From Periplaneta americana (lineage: Eukaryota > Arthropoda > Insecta > Blattodea > Blattidae): a DNA stretch of 64,000 bases. The DNA lies in NCBI RefSeq assembly GCF_040183065.1, contig NW_027185502.1, positions 1,725,501 through 1,789,500 on the forward strand, written 5' to 3'. The notes beneath the pieces are model-generated. The model did no database searches. It saw only the letters and a list, made by a program, of their open reading frames with translations, and was not told the origin of the DNA. Position 1 is the stretch's first letter. Each line of letters starts with the position of its first letter. Position numbers and translations under genes: made by a program. Positions 10,856 to 23,040 of this stretch are shown here, in pieces.

Positions 10856-11544
10856 TTAAAATTCAAGCATATAACAATAGAAGACATCACAATTATTCTC
10901 TACATTCTCTTGAACATTTAACTTCATTTCCCTAGGCACATGTTTACCATTTTGTCCTATGCTTAGCTACAATAACCAAAAAGTACTTTTCCCTCGTATC
11001 CATCAATTAGAAAAGTAGCTTGGATAGTCATGGCCATAACATTTTATGCTATTTTTGAATATTATTTCAAAATTATTCTTTGAGGCTGAAAATTTGTAAA
11101 CCACTTATTATTTAGAAATTTACAAAAGGCGCTTTGACCTGCTCTTGTGAAAAGTTTCCGTGCTGGAATTAAAAAAAAATGCTATGCTTCGAATGTTAAG
11201 ATAACAATGCTCCAATTGTGTAGTTCAGTCCAAATTCCATTACAGAACGAACAGCGCATTGATCAAAGTTAATTATAGCTGAAAATAACCCTCTGAGATG
11301 CAATGGGAATTGTATGACAGCAATATATTTTTGGGAAATGAATCGTAAATAATTGGTTTCTTTCATAGGTATTGTTTAGAACGTTAAATAAAATTTACGT
11401 AGCCTATTTCAGTTGCAAACAATCCGGGTGAAGAAAAATATTACAACAGGGATAATAGGAATGTAACTAATTATAAGAAACAATTGTCATAAAAGAAGAA
11501 AGCAGCTCTATACTACATAGATACCAAGTATTAAATTGAAAACA

Positions 11545-11663
11545 TACGCTGTTTAGCGTCGAAACTCAACAAGGGTAGAAATGCTCAACAGTTTTCGCCT
11601 GAAGTCCTCTATCGGAGACAGGATTCTTTTTCAGTGTGATTTCACATAGGGTGACTCTACGGC
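11545..11663. repeat. Diverged dispersed repeat (partner at 2010)
   Basis: Partner of the segment at 2010-2155. It ends just where the hAT-like terminus CAGCGGTGGCGAAA begins. Confidence 0.35.
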
Positions 11664-12240
11664 AGCGGTGGCGAAAATGCAATCGTGCGCCGAGTCACTG
11701 TATAACCTGCAACGTGCATAGCACCTATGGAGGGAGGCGGGCACCCGAAGGGGAAGTGAAGCAACTGACTTATTAACGGATTTTCATTTTCCTTACGTCA
11801 AGCACTTAAACATAATTTTATACAGTACAAGGCTACAAACTAATGTTTAGTACGTGTAACGAAGAAAGAAATGAACAATAAATTAACAATATCACAACCT
11901 AAAATTAACTGTCTTCAGAATGTCTCTGCGACACAGTTTCAAAATCAGGAATTAGGTCACTTATTGCCAGTCGTAGTTCATCACGAAGGTATTTGTCTAT
12001 CAGTCATAATATAAATTAGGTTTTTTAATATTTTCATTGTTGAAAATAATTTTTCACAAACGTAAGTTGTAGCGAACATGGCTTCAACAGAGCAAGCGAA
12101 AGAACGAAGCTTCGGATATTTATTTTTTGGCAAAGATTTGAAAAGTTCAACATTTGTCAAGTCCTTACATCTAGCTTTCATTGTAACATTACATTGTAAA
12201 TCTGTGAGTTCAAATTGAAGACCTAACCGCAAAAAGGATC
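11664..12240 (-). mobile_element. Truncated hAT element
   Basis: The left end CAGCGGTGGCGAAAATGC has the CAG-start of a hAT terminal repeat. Downstream on the minus strand lies the C-terminal part of a hAT transposase (11905-12240). Transposase 3' end followed by terminus is the expected order. The other end is lost at the (AAT)n tract at 12243, so no target duplication can be scored. Confidence 0.6.
11905..12240 (-). pseudogene. hAT transposase C-terminal (dimerisation) domain fragment
   Basis: Minus strand, starting near 12240: QFELTDLQCNVTMKARCKDL, then LPKNKYPKLRSFA, then ATTYVCEKLFSTMKILKN. This is the C-terminal hAT domain pattern (YVCE-LFS-MK) found in ZBED/GTF2IRD2-like transposases and their host derivatives. 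A 1-2 nt shift near 11993 moves the frame from MTDRQIPS to a segment reading YLRDELRLAISDLIPDFETV that ends at the stop at 11905. The N-terminal BED finger and the catalytic core are absent. Confidence 0.8.
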
Positions 12241-12242
12241 GA

Positions 12243-12313
<71 letters not shown>
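12243..12313. repeat. (AAT)n microsatellite
   Basis: Uninterrupted AAT repeat of about 70 bp between the hAT fragment and a long perfect inverted repeat. Confidence 0.95.
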
Positions 12314-12315
<2 letters not shown>

Positions 12316-12509
12316 CCTTGAGATAAAAGTCTGCAAAACATGTGTGCAGCTTATAAAATATAACAGAGATGGTTAAAAGAGTAAAAAGTTGCAACAGTTG
12401 CTGCCATTCTATACGTCGTGATGACTGTTGCAACTTTTTACTCTTTTAACCATCTCTGTTATATTTTATAAGCTGCACACATGTTTTGCAGACTTTTATC
12501 TCAAGGCAT
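12313..12509. repeat. Perfect 86-bp inverted repeat (hairpin), 25-bp loop
   Basis: The left arm 12313-12398 (starts ATGCCTTGAGATAAAAG, ends GTTGCAACAGT) is the exact reverse complement of the right arm 12424-12509 as far as I can check base by base. The loop is 12399-12423. Such identity implies recent origin or gene conversion. A transcript would fold into an 86-bp duplex. No protein coding is evident. Confidence 0.95.
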
Positions 12510-14002
12510 AGTTTTTATAATTTAATATCTAGACCTTATAGAGGTTTGAATTATTACAACCATTTGCCTGTTTTTCAAGTCATTATCTTACTTTGCCTTT
12601 TATTTGCACAGTTATCTTAACATTGTAATTTTTCTCACGTCGTGTATTTTATTACATTTCATTATGTTGCATTCCATCCAAGTCTTTATGTAAAAAGCTT
12701 CATAATATGCTAACCAGACCTGAAGATGCTATCTTAATAGCGAAAGCGCTAATCGTATATATGTTATGTGTATAACCTAATGTAATTGTTTGTACTACGC
12801 ATTAGGTTAAAAATAGACAGTTATTGAAGGACCTATGATATTTATCTTCATTTACAATTCAATTATGTTATATCTACAGACCCACTAAAATTAATAAATC
12901 GTAAATATTTTAGAACTACCCTACATTAAAAGTTCTACTCACAAATTCACCAGTTTCCTCAGTAGGTCAGTCTTCATACCAGGAAAACGAAATACACCTA
13001 CGTACATAATATATGTTTCTTCTTAATAATTTCCTTACATACACAGATAAACAAGATATTTTGTTGTGCATAAAAACTCAAATATTTACACAGTGCAGAG
13101 AATTAATGTTCCGAACACAATTAATTTAAATACAATACGAAAAATAAGCGGAAATTCTACAATTTTTACATCCTTATCGCGATATTAAACAATAAAACAC
13201 GTCTTCCACGTTCGACGCTCCGTATTCAAATTGTCACAGCCGCTGGCATGACCCTCTAGAAACCGACCAATCATGACCAAGAGTTTTTACAGTTCGTTCA
13301 GGTTTCCAGCCAGAGTTACGAGATAGGGCAGTGCATGTGAACCTGACGGAACAACTGGATAAACACAAACACACGTTGTTTACAAAATCGCTTCTTATAA
13401 TGCTATGTAAATTTCTGCTTTAAATCTACACTAAAGGGATCAAAATATGGAATAATACAAAATTAATCTTTTATAATCCTGTGACCGTTACGTTAATTCT
13501 GTGGCCACGTTGATACTTATGAAAGGTTCTTTATCTCTTTCAGTACACCGGAGAATTTTTAACTGTAAATTTTCACTTATAAAATAATGCACTACACATG
13601 TTTCTAGTCTTCACATTTTCAGTTTATCTCATTGACGTTTTTTATGGCTCAGATGTATAAAATCTGTAGGTCTATAATAATATTGTAAAAGTATTTTCCT
13701 AAAATTTCGTACATAGTATTTCCTTTATTCATTATACGGAAATAGAAACAATTACGCGTTAATACAGGAGAAATGTTTGAATATTTTTATGAAAATACAA
13801 GTCTTCGATATTCCTGCTTTGCGAAATGTAGTTTTCAGCATTTCGTCTGTCTCCACAAAGATACACTTGATACACAATCATTTTGCAGAAAATTAACGGG
13901 TATGTATTAAAATAGCTATTTATTAGCTGTCTTCATTAGAAGAGTGAACAAGTTTTATCTATAGACGAATATACAGTACTTAAAGCAAATACCTTATTAT
14001 AA
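12510..14002. other. No recognisable gene
   Basis: AT-rich with no reading frame of note. A segment at 12717-12748 superficially resembles a hammerhead core but lacks stem I (see the rejected list). Confidence 0.45.
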
Positions 14003-14839
14003 TAATACCGGACAGCTAGCAGTTCTGCACGCGAACGACGCTTGTGCTGCTACCTAGGCGGCCGGTGTGGCGATACTCGCGAAACAAGCTGTAATCAACT
14101 GCAATGTATGTTGTTGCTGGGCTAGTTAACAGTTTTATTAATTAGTGCTATGTTACAATATCAGGGTCTAAAATTATGTGCTATTTATAATTGCTACAAA
14201 ATTACAGCATTACAAACTGCTCCAAATCGTACTTTCGATTTCCGAGGGATCATAAAACATGAGTCAACGACATTCTTTAGTAGGCCTAATGCCTTCGTCT
14301 TTGTGTTGATATAAAAATACAAAATAGCTTTTTTTATTTAGACCTAATAAATGCATAGAAGTTAAAATGTATTGCAAATTTTAAGGTTTTATCAAATTGT
14401 TTTATTGTTGTCCACACCCCTTTACCAATTATTAAAAGCATCAGATTACTATCAATTTTATATTTGCAGTTGTCAGCAATGCCTATATAAAGCATTATTG
14501 TAAATTCATTCTTAATGTCAGAATTGATTTTGTCTCACTAAACCAAAGAAAAAATATCTAACAATTAATTATGGAAAGTAATATGAAGTATGCAATATTT
14601 CTCATAATATGCAGCTTTGATATAAGATAATAATTTTACTTTAAATATTATTCAACATTTCTGAAGTGTTTCATAATATATTATTCCACATTAGTAACTC
14701 ACGTTTTAAACAATAGTCTGAATCCCGCTATGTTAATATTTGTATTTGTGGACGTAATTCCACGCCGCTCCGCTAGATGTCAGGTCCGCGATATTTCGAA
14801 CTCACGTGAATGCTGCTAGTATACAGCTGTCCGGTATTA
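14003..14839. mobile_element. Non-autonomous DNA transposon with 15-bp TIRs
   Basis: TAATACCGGACAGCT at 14003-14017 is the perfect reverse complement of AGCTGTCCGGTATTA at 14825-14839. If the duplicated target is TA, the element proper is 14008-14834 (CCGGACAGCT...AGCTGTCCGG). The interior is AT-rich with GC-richer ends and no transposase. The superfamily is unsettled; Tc1/mariner-like is possible. Confidence 0.65.
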
Positions 14840-17238
14840 CTGTAGGAAGGTACTTGCTTAAAGTGGAGGAAAATGCAACTGGACACGATCTGATTATTCA
14901 CTGAAAAGATTAATAAAGAAATTAAATCACATCAGAAGAAAAATAATATCGATAGTAACTAATGTGGTACTTGCAATTATTGTAGAAGGGAAGAGTTTAG
15001 TTGGTGCCCTTAAAAAAATTATTACAGATCACGGAACTACGTGACTGTGTAAAATATTTGCATTTTAATATTCACTAAGAAGTATAATGAAGACCTCCCT
15101 GGTATAAGAGTGTAACCAAAAATAGTATATTAACATACAAGGTTGGGAAGTGCTTTTTACAAAATCGAGGAAAAGTTTTAAAAACGAGCAGACCGAGTGT
15201 TTTAATTTCCGAGAAGGTTGCAGTCTGTCCAAAGTAGAAACTTCACCATGAATTTCAATGTGAAGGAATAAAATTTATTCTTTTGCTAGTAATATTTAAT
15301 GTTTAATTCTAATAATTCGTATTTCTTTTTGTTAAATGAAGTTTGAATTGTTCAAATAAAGTTCAGTACATTTCAAATGCAGTGATTTGTTTCTTAACAC
15401 TGACTTTTGCGTATGAATTTTACAGGCATTGTAGGATTGTACCATACATAGAAGGCAGTGGTTTTCATTAGAACTCTACAGCAGTTATTTGTAATATTTC
15501 AACATATTTATCTAGGTTGGCAACTCTGAATTCCGTAGAATCAACTTTCAATCGTGGCTACCGTTTTCTGTAACGATGAGAAAACACACTATCGTGCAAA
15601 AAACTATACTACACTTTTCAGGAGAGAGAAAAATAATTTTAAGAGCCTATTTCGTTAGGCCAATGTTTACTAGCAGAACCGTTTGACCAATCAAGGATAC
15701 AAATTTATTCAGCTATTGAATGCAATCATTTATTGTTATAAATGAATGTTTGAAAATTACTTCTTCCAATTACGTCACATATTTAATTAATTTGATATTA
15801 CATTCTTTTCTAATAACTTATTAGTAATAAGGAATACTTGTATGTGATGAATTTGGTTGCCCATGAGTTTGACAACCACCGTGTTAAAGTACAAGGTAAT
15901 GTTTAACAAAGAGAACATGGGTATCGGCGAATGGCTGAATCATACTGTGTAATGTCATACGTCTTGACATAAAACTCGCTGCTATACAAGGTTACCAACA
16001 ATGGAGAAAGATCACTAAATGTAATATATTTGTAGGCAATGGAGGACTGTTTCAACTAATGTTTGAATTTTCCAAGCACAATATGTTTATTGTACAATTC
16101 CGTTATTACCAGCTACAATGTGGCTTGGTTAACGAAAGCCCTCCTTCGCTTTCTCCCTTTTCCATGTCACAGTATTTTACGATAGTATAAGTAATAGCAT
16201 TAGCCTGGCTGTGTAAAACGGATCATTAGTTATAAAACATTATTTAGCTCAACTTATAGCAACATCCTTCTTCTTTGCATCTATTACCCAGCCAAGACTA
16301 CTTAGATTCAATACCCATAAAACTTGTAAAATAGTTTCCTTTTGAAAATAAAGCATTTTAATATTTAAATGTAGAAACTTATGTATGTCTAACACTAATA
16401 ATCTACAGATATTTCTGAAAAAAAGAATTTTCATTGGAATTCCCAGTATGCCCGGAATGGCTAAACTAAGAAGGGAAGCTTCTCAGTCTACTTTCTTCTT
16501 TTACGCGCAAGTAGGTTTCACGAGATAACGAATAGACTTTCATCCCCTTCCACTTTGACACTCCTTGGTTCCCCAATATTACTGCCAGCTGTGGAAGTTG
16601 TTATGCGTGATAAATTAGATTATATGAAACATCTATTTATTGGTTTACAATCTCTTTGCACGCATACAGCATATTTCCTTTTAAAATTGCTTTCACATCC
16701 CTCGCCTAACATACTTCCTTCGCACTACCCCTTTCTGGTTATTTCCTTCTCTTCTTTTAGAGGCTGATTGTATTTTACGGGATTGTTTGGAATCTATTCT
16801 TAATAAACAGGAAAATGTTTTTATTTGATATCGTGTACATCATCTGTAGTAATTTAATGGTGCCCAGACAACCTGGTACACAGAATGTTTAGGCCCTGGT
16901 TTTCTGTGACATGCTGGAATCATAGAAAACAATGTTGTGATGTTTCTTACATCCCTAATAAATAACACATATTATGTATTTAATTTTTTTGCATTTGTTT
17001 TCTTGCAGAGTATCAGTCATTTCACCTTACAATAAGCTCAGTGATAGTAGGCCTATGTTAAATCTACATCACAATAATTCTCGTTATGTTTAATATGGTA
17101 TTCATAATTTCATTAAATACATTTCCATTTAGCCTATATAATCAGCAGTAAGTATATATTAACTGCTTACCTGATATTTTGTTGAATAGCTTAACAGAAC
17201 ACGTATAACACACATTAACACAAGACGTAAATAATACC
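14840..17238. other. No recognisable gene
   Basis: About 2.4 kb of AT-rich sequence. Short frames at 16249-16434 (minus) and 16555-16767 (plus) have no family features. Confidence 0.45.
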
Positions 17239-17456
17239 ACAGTCTAGTATATATAGTCACGAAGTTCAATACTTACTAAATATGCAAACATAGATAGTTG
17301 CTCACCACCAGGGTCGCTACTATCGCCTCATCACAGACTCTTTCCCTAGCAGACCGTAAAATGTATTGTACTTTCGATATGGTGTTCTTTTGGAAAAATT
17401 AACACCTTCCTTCCACTATTGAAATATGAAATACATAAGGTTTATATATTATTTTC

Positions 17457-17508
<52 letters not shown>

Positions 17509-18967
17509 TCTATAAACTCACCTTCCTGGATCTTTCGGAAGAAGGATAACTCTAACCTATTTTTCTTAAAATTTATAGTAGCCTACTACAAACGTCTCCT
17601 TGTCCCATATTATTATTCTAATTATTGTATTTTAGCCATTTACAGATATTACAACCGATAACGAACATTTCACAGTTTACATAGCTTTTCACAAAAATGC
17701 AAAATACGGCACAGTCAATGCTTTTTCGATCTAGACCAGGCCGTAATGTTTGTTCGGGTTTTCTATTTCAGTGTATGGAGCTCAGTGAAATATGATAGAT
17801 TTCTTGAATGTGAGAAGTAGCGACCCCAACTTGATTTCCATAAGAACTATAACCATAAGCGGATTCATAGCATATTTTGTATTGCGGAATTTTTCCATTT
17901 AATGTTTTTTGATCAAGAGGATTTGAAGAACCACTTAATCTAATTGCTTGATAGCGTTTCATTGCTAAGCTTTATTTAGTCTAATGTGTCCATAAGTTCC
18001 GTTTACTTCTTGTTGCATAATATGTTGCAGAAATAATTACAAAACTGTTATTTTAATGTGAAGAGAATTTTACATGTTAACTTATTCTGTTCGCGTCAAT
18101 ATTTCACGTTTAGAATGGGAGCTATTTTGAGGTTGAATAAACAAGAAATTATCTTGTGATTTCAATTTAGCACATCTACCTTCCTTAATTTTTGACAAAA
18201 CATTTACCATACCAATCCTATGAAATTAGTGAACGTACAATTGTGTTACTTCGTCTCTTAAGTAGTAGATAAATACAATAATTCAGTACTCAATTGTAGT
18301 ATTAAAAATACAGACAAACTGAATGTGCCGGGTATCATAAATGACATTATGCTTAATTATAAAGTACAATATAATTGCGAATTTAGGAATATAAGTTAAC
18401 TATAGTAAATATAACCTATAATTTTCATATGAATGGCAAGGCATTGGAGATCACTAAATTTAGACAGAAAGGGGCAACTGGTACAGTAAACATAACCTAT
18501 AATTTCAACATATCTAAATGTCCGTGCGGTGCAACTGGAAATTATTGAATCGTGCAAAAAATGAATGTACAAGAATTTCGCAATATTTAATCGAAATAAA
18601 GGCAAGTATTACACATACGAACAACGTAATTTTCACACCATAAATAATATTACACCTTAACTCTCAAGTGAATTTGTTTGAAGTGTCTTATAATCATTGT
18701 TTTAAATTTTATTAATGGAATGACACTTCAATTTAGAGAAACATATGTTACTGTTTATGCATTCCAACTAATTTATATGGTTGAAACGCCGCCCTTCGTG
18801 ATCAGGTTAAGCGAGTTACATGGTCTGCCTTACGGCCTGTATTAGATCACGATGGCTGTGGCACAGTCTATTGTTCCTAGTACTCACAGCGCTCCAAGCG
18901 GTTAGCAACTATCGCGAGAATTGCAAAAAATCATCCCAAGCTTCGTGACTGTATATAGTAGACTGTG
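17239..18967 (-). mobile_element. Non-autonomous P-like element with long TIRs
   Basis: The plus-strand left end (ACAGTCTAGTATATATAGTC then ACGAAG) is an inverted copy of the right end (CTTCGTGACTGTATATAGTA then GACTGTG), giving imperfect 30-bp TIRs. Flanks ATAATAC and ATAGTAC are a near-match direct repeat. The first 200 bp (17239-17440) match, inverted, the right part of the element at 45916-48785. The last 180 bp match that element's left part, including a GCGGTTAGCAACTA block. That relative carries a THAP exon, so I infer a P-type family. No transposase survives here. A (TA)n tract lies at 17459-17503. Confidence 0.7.
17459..17503. repeat. (TA)n microsatellite
   Basis: Uninterrupted TA dinucleotide tract inside the element at 17239-18967. 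Confidence 0.95.
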
Positions 18968-19639
18968 ATAGTACTATATTCTGCTGGTACTGTGGTCAGT
19001 GAACTCGAAGGTTAAAATTTGAATTTCAAATGAAAATACGGCCGCTCATGTTTGGAGCAGAATTCGATTTGTTTGCCACCTACTGAGAAATTATTGAAGA
19101 AACGAGAAATTATTGAAGACAGACTCCGTTAGATGTCTCTCTATTTCATGTCTGAAATCTTCCAATGAGAGTTGCACCCCCCTTGATTTGACCTGTCCCG
19201 TATGGTCTGCGCAACTACTGGTGTAGGGGCTTGCTTCAAGGCACTGCTGTGGTGTCTCTTCATTGAAAGTCATCCGTCTACAACGTAGCCAGCCTTACGA
19301 GCTGTGTGTGGCCCAGTGGTAAGATGTCTGACATGGGGACCAGAGGCTGTTAATTCGCCTCCCAGTACGGAATAATTATTTTTTTATTTTAGATTTTAAT
19401 TAATTTATTAGTTTAAATGTGAAATGGCATTTGTTCATAAACGTCGTTATGCCTGCCTTGTAAAAATATTATTGCCCATCACTTGCGGTCTATTAATAGG
19501 CGAGACCTGGCCTGTATGAACAAAAATACTTGTTTCACATCCTATGACAACCGGATGCATATCAAACATAAATAAATGGTTAAATAAACACAAAACAAAA
19601 AATTTGTTAATATATTAATAAAAAAGGCCTGTGGTGGGG
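18968..19639. other. No gene; tRNA-like SINE relic at about 19312-19375
   Basis: GTGTGGCCCAGTGGTAAGA (box-A-like) and TTAATTCGCCTCCC (poor box-B) suggest the head of an old SINE. The rest is unrecognised. Confidence 0.3.
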
Positions 19640-20285
19640 ACTAGTATCTCATCCACAAACCACCTACGTCAACAATTGCCCTCATTCTGCGCGGCATGGA
19701 ATCCACAAGGTTAAATTCATGACCTCCTTCTCGCACGCATTTAGAGCTCTGTCCCACAATTCGTCAGCTGTCCGAACGGGTAGTGGTTCTGCCCAATTAG
19801 AGCGTAGGATCCGTTTGACTGTAGCCCACAAATTTCAATCGGATTCATATCTGGTGACTTTGGAGGCCAGTCGCCCGCCTCCTCGTAAACCATCTCTGAA
19901 TCCGGTTGGTGGTGTGTACCAAGTGATTATCCTCCTGGAAGAAAGTGTTCCTTCTGGATATCGTTCTCGGGCGGAAAGGATCATTAGGCCTACATTTGCC
20001 TAAATATGTTCGTAGACTTCTGCCGTAAACCAACCGTGGATGCTTTCCAGAATTCCTGCCCCATCGTACGACATCCACCCCCAACACGCGACGCTCACGC
20101 GGCCCGACCTGTTAAGTCGTCTCACGAAGCTTTCATCGTAGCATTGGCAATCCATACACTAAACTAGGTCAGGGTCATTTTGCTACTGGAGACAATTACC
20201 TCGTCGGAGAAAATGACATTTCTACAATAGAAGTCTTGTCGGAGAGTAGCATACGCTAGAAAGCCCACGGCTTGCAATAAAGAAA
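19640..20285 (-). pseudogene. Tc1/mariner-like transposase, decayed
   Basis: On the minus strand, in successive broken frames: VIFSDE (first catalytic Asp block) near 20210, CWGWMSYDGAGI near 20050, QEDNHLVHTTNRIQRWF (second Asp block) near 19950, then a P-K-SPDMNPIE-like block near 19855. The last block is followed by WATVKRILRSNWAEPLPVRT and ADELWDRALNACE, ending near 19640. These are the D, D and E/D blocks of a Tc1/mariner transposase. At least three frameshifts make it inactive. Terminal repeats were not identified. Confidence 0.75.
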
Positions 20286-20293
20286 TCGTAAGT

Positions 20294-20660
20294 AAACATT
20301 GTTGAGACTTACTTACATGTAGTTCTAATACTGGTCTTAGAAATTTCTATGACTATTCTATTATTTTTTATATCTTCCAATACAGGTAGCCTATGTGAAA
20401 AAAAGGAAAACGCGACGAGGTGTGTTCTTTATATATACGGTGAAAGTAAATGGAGTTGAAACAACCTATACAAAAACATTTGAGACTTACGTGTAGTTCT
20501 AATTCTGTGGTCTTAGAAATTTCTATGTCTATTATTTTTTGTATCTTCCAATACAGGTACGTGAAGAAAAGAATATCGCGACGTAGCGTGTTCTTTATGT
20601 AGGTATACGGTGAAAGTAAATGGAGTTGAAAGAATCGTATACAAACACATGTTCGCTTCT
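20294..20660. repeat. Tandem duplication, about 179-bp unit, two copies
   Basis: Copy 1 (from 20294) and copy 2 (from 20474) share the ordered blocks GTAGTTCTAAT, TCTTAGAAATTTCTATG, TATCTTCCAATACAGGTA and CGGTGAAAGTAAATGGAGTT. The copies differ by scattered substitutions and short indels. No function is evident. Confidence 0.8.
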
Positions 20661-20939
20661 TCACAGACTACATCCCAACTCTAGCAGACTAAAACTAACC
20701 AGAAACATTAAAGATGACAGAACAGCTTCGCACAGTGACCAACGATGCAAGCGCAACAAGAGATACAACAAATATTGAACAGAATCTGTAGAAACTTTGA
20801 TGGGTCAACTACCATAAATATCAAAGCCACTATAGAAGGCAATAAATTTCACATACAGTTTATTTGGATTGTGATCTTACCATTAACCCTCTCTTCTGGG
20901 GACACTGTCGCAAGTGGTGTGAAGAAAAGGGGAACCACA

Positions 20940-21195
20940 AGAGAATTCCGACATTTTCCGGCAAATTTTTACCGAAAATGTTAATATTGGTTTTAATTTA
21001 CCGAAGTCAGATAAATTTGTCACTTGCGAAAGATTTAATATTCATATAGGCCTACAAGGAATAACTCAGAGATGGATCAGTTCTATCTCCACTTTAGACA
21101 CAAAGAAAAGTACATCTACAAAAGGCAGCTACAGCCCGGAACAAAATTAAGAAACTATCACAAGAAGCTCTGCATACCTCTGAAAAATATCAAGT
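20940..21195 (+). pseudogene. Fragment resembling a dispersed arthropod ORF family
   Basis: The frame reads FTENVNIGFNLPKSDKFVTC, then ERFNIHI, and later KAATARNKIKKLSQEALHTS. The combination N-IGF-PKSD-C...C and a downstream H/K-A-ARN block recalls an uncharacterised repetitive ORF in insect and other arthropod genomes, probably transposon-derived. Two frames are used, so it is broken. Family identity is from memory and uncertain. Confidence 0.4.
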
Positions 21196-21659
21196 AATGA
21201 ATTGATACTATTCCATTAATTTGTAACACTCAATGTAAATATTGCATAATATATTGTTTCAAAGTAAAAGTGTCTGTATAAGATCCCAACCAAATATCAA
21301 ACCTCAACGTTGCTATAAGATCACCAGTCTTTTATTAATACCTCTTTTTTACTCCCTGACAGAATATGGTTCAAATGTAATAGTGGCAGTGGTGTAGGTA
21401 GTAGCTATATCAGTAATTTATTTATTACAGCGACATTTCTCTGTTGCAGAGGCTATTCAGTGTCCAAATTCAATGCATATGCCCAAAGCACTCCAACAGT
21501 ACAGAATTCTTTTACGTGTCGGACATCTTCTGCACAGACGTCCCAGCCTTACTTCCCTCTGAGAGGAAACCATGCTACAAGCTTCATCTACATCGGTCGG
21601 ATCTGACAATTTTTCATTGGATTTAATTTATTGATTTCATGTATCTCACATTAGCATTG
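21196..21659. other. No recognisable gene
   Basis: A 60-codon plus-strand frame (21444-21626) contains two Cys pairs but no recognisable domain. Confidence 0.4.
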
Positions 21660-21885
21660 GAGCTTTAAGATGTGGAACAAGTCAAGATTTCACAAGTTTA
21701 CAATTTTTTGGCGAGATGAAGTGAGCCGAGGATTCGCCGTAGATTACCGGGTATTTGCATTATGGCTGGGTAAAACCTCGGAAAAAACCCAATCAGGTAA
21801 TCAGCCCAAACGAGAAGCTAACCCAAGGCCTAGCGCAGCTCCGGATCAGCAGGCTAGCAAGTCTGCCGAATGAGCTACGTTAGTG
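21660..21885 (-). mobile_element. tRNA-derived SINE, second copy of the 262 family
   Basis: Read on the minus strand: ACGTAGCTCATTCGGCAGAC, then GCTGATCCGGAGCTGCG, then CTTGGGTTAGC, and further on CCATAATGCAAATACCCGG and TTCATCTCGCCAAAA. It ends in TGTTCCACATCTTAAAGCTC. Each block has its counterpart in 262-700. The A-rich insert of the first copy is missing here. Confidence 0.8.
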
Positions 21886-21889
21886 GCAG

Positions 21890-22490
21890 TATATAACAAG
21901 CAGATGATTCAGTTTATAAACCTCAATAATTAATCATCAGCTGAGCTATAAAAGTATATATTAATGGGTAAACTTGAAGAGATTCAGTAGGCTATTTAAG
22001 GTATGTACTAGAGGCGGAATTAATTAAACTGTAAAATGTACTAATCTGCAAATATCAATTCAATCTTTACTTCCAACTTAAAATATTGCTCTCCATTCTT
22101 ACAAAGATACTGAAAGCTATTTACATCCAAAGAAATTATTATATTTGCCCTATATGAAAAATTTCCTCAGACAACGAAAGGACGTCTTTAATATAAAAGG
22201 CTTATTCGCATCTCATGTGCTTCAGTTGAGTAAATTAATCACAAACCAGACGAAATATTAGAATTCCTGCACATCTGTACTGTCTGTACCTGTTCCCATA
22301 TCATCATCAACACAAAGTAACTGTGTGATCAAGTCACTGTCCTTTAATATTAAATGTACACGGCATTTGAAATGAAGAGAGCACGCCTGTATCTTCTTAG
22401 TATACTATTTATTTGATGTGTTTATTCAAACTGCAAATAAGCAAACATCCGGTGGCACTGGTAACATTACTACATACAATAATATAATTC
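21890..22490. other. No recognisable feature
   Basis: AT-rich with no ORF of note. Confidence 0.45.
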
Positions 22491-22492
22491 AT

Positions 22493-22493
22493 A

Positions 22494-22538
<45 letters not shown>

Positions 22539-23020
22539 TTTTAAGTAACCTACTTGTATTTTATTGAGCTTCCTCAAATTAGAGGCTGCCATTAGACAAA
22601 GCATACAAAACAATATAAGAATAAATAGATGATGAAAGATAACAGAGTAAGGAAAAAAGTAAACAAGTACACAAACAAACAAACAATGGCAATTTACAGA
22701 ATAAAAAAGTTACAAGTAAAGAAGCAATGAAAGCTAATAAGAGAAAGAAAAAAGATAACTGAATTAGAGTCCATATAGGTGGTTTCGGAAAAGTTTGACT
22801 GACTCTCTAATCATGAGGAGGGCCAGTTCATTCAGAAACGATTTGTGCAGTCCTAGGGTCTTACAGAATAGAGAAGAGAAGTTAGGTATCGTTCCTCTTG
22901 CTCCAAACATCAATCCCATAACACTGATATCGTGAAGTTGGTATTCATCTGTATAGTACGGGATGGTTGGAACGTAGAGTGCTCGTTTCTCCTCATGTAC
23001 GTCTAATTTAATTTGCAATT
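22493..23020 (-). pseudogene. Retroelement ORF C-terminal fragment with (ATT)n tail
   Basis: Minus strand from 23018: LDVHEEKRALYVPTIPYYTD, then YQLHDISVMGLMFGARGTIP, then a stop at 22764. The block GLMFGARGTIP also occurs in the fragment at 50315-50660 (FGLMFGARSTIP), so both come from related retroelements. I think this is the tail downstream of a reverse transcriptase. The 3' region runs into an (AAT)n tract at 22493-22540 that looks like the element's own tail. Confidence 0.6.
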
Positions 23021-23040
23021 ACAGTTCATATAGGCCTACA

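Noticed and set aside
12717-12748. CTGAAGA, a GCTAT/ATAGC stem and GAAA, resembling a hammerhead ribozyme core.
   Set aside because: There is an extra base before stem II, stem III is very short and no sequence pairs to form stem I.
180-16260. 13-mer TAGCTCAACTTAT at about 181, 7799 and 16245.
   Set aside because: No similarity extends beyond the motif and no inverted partner, so chance or an old relic cannot be separated.
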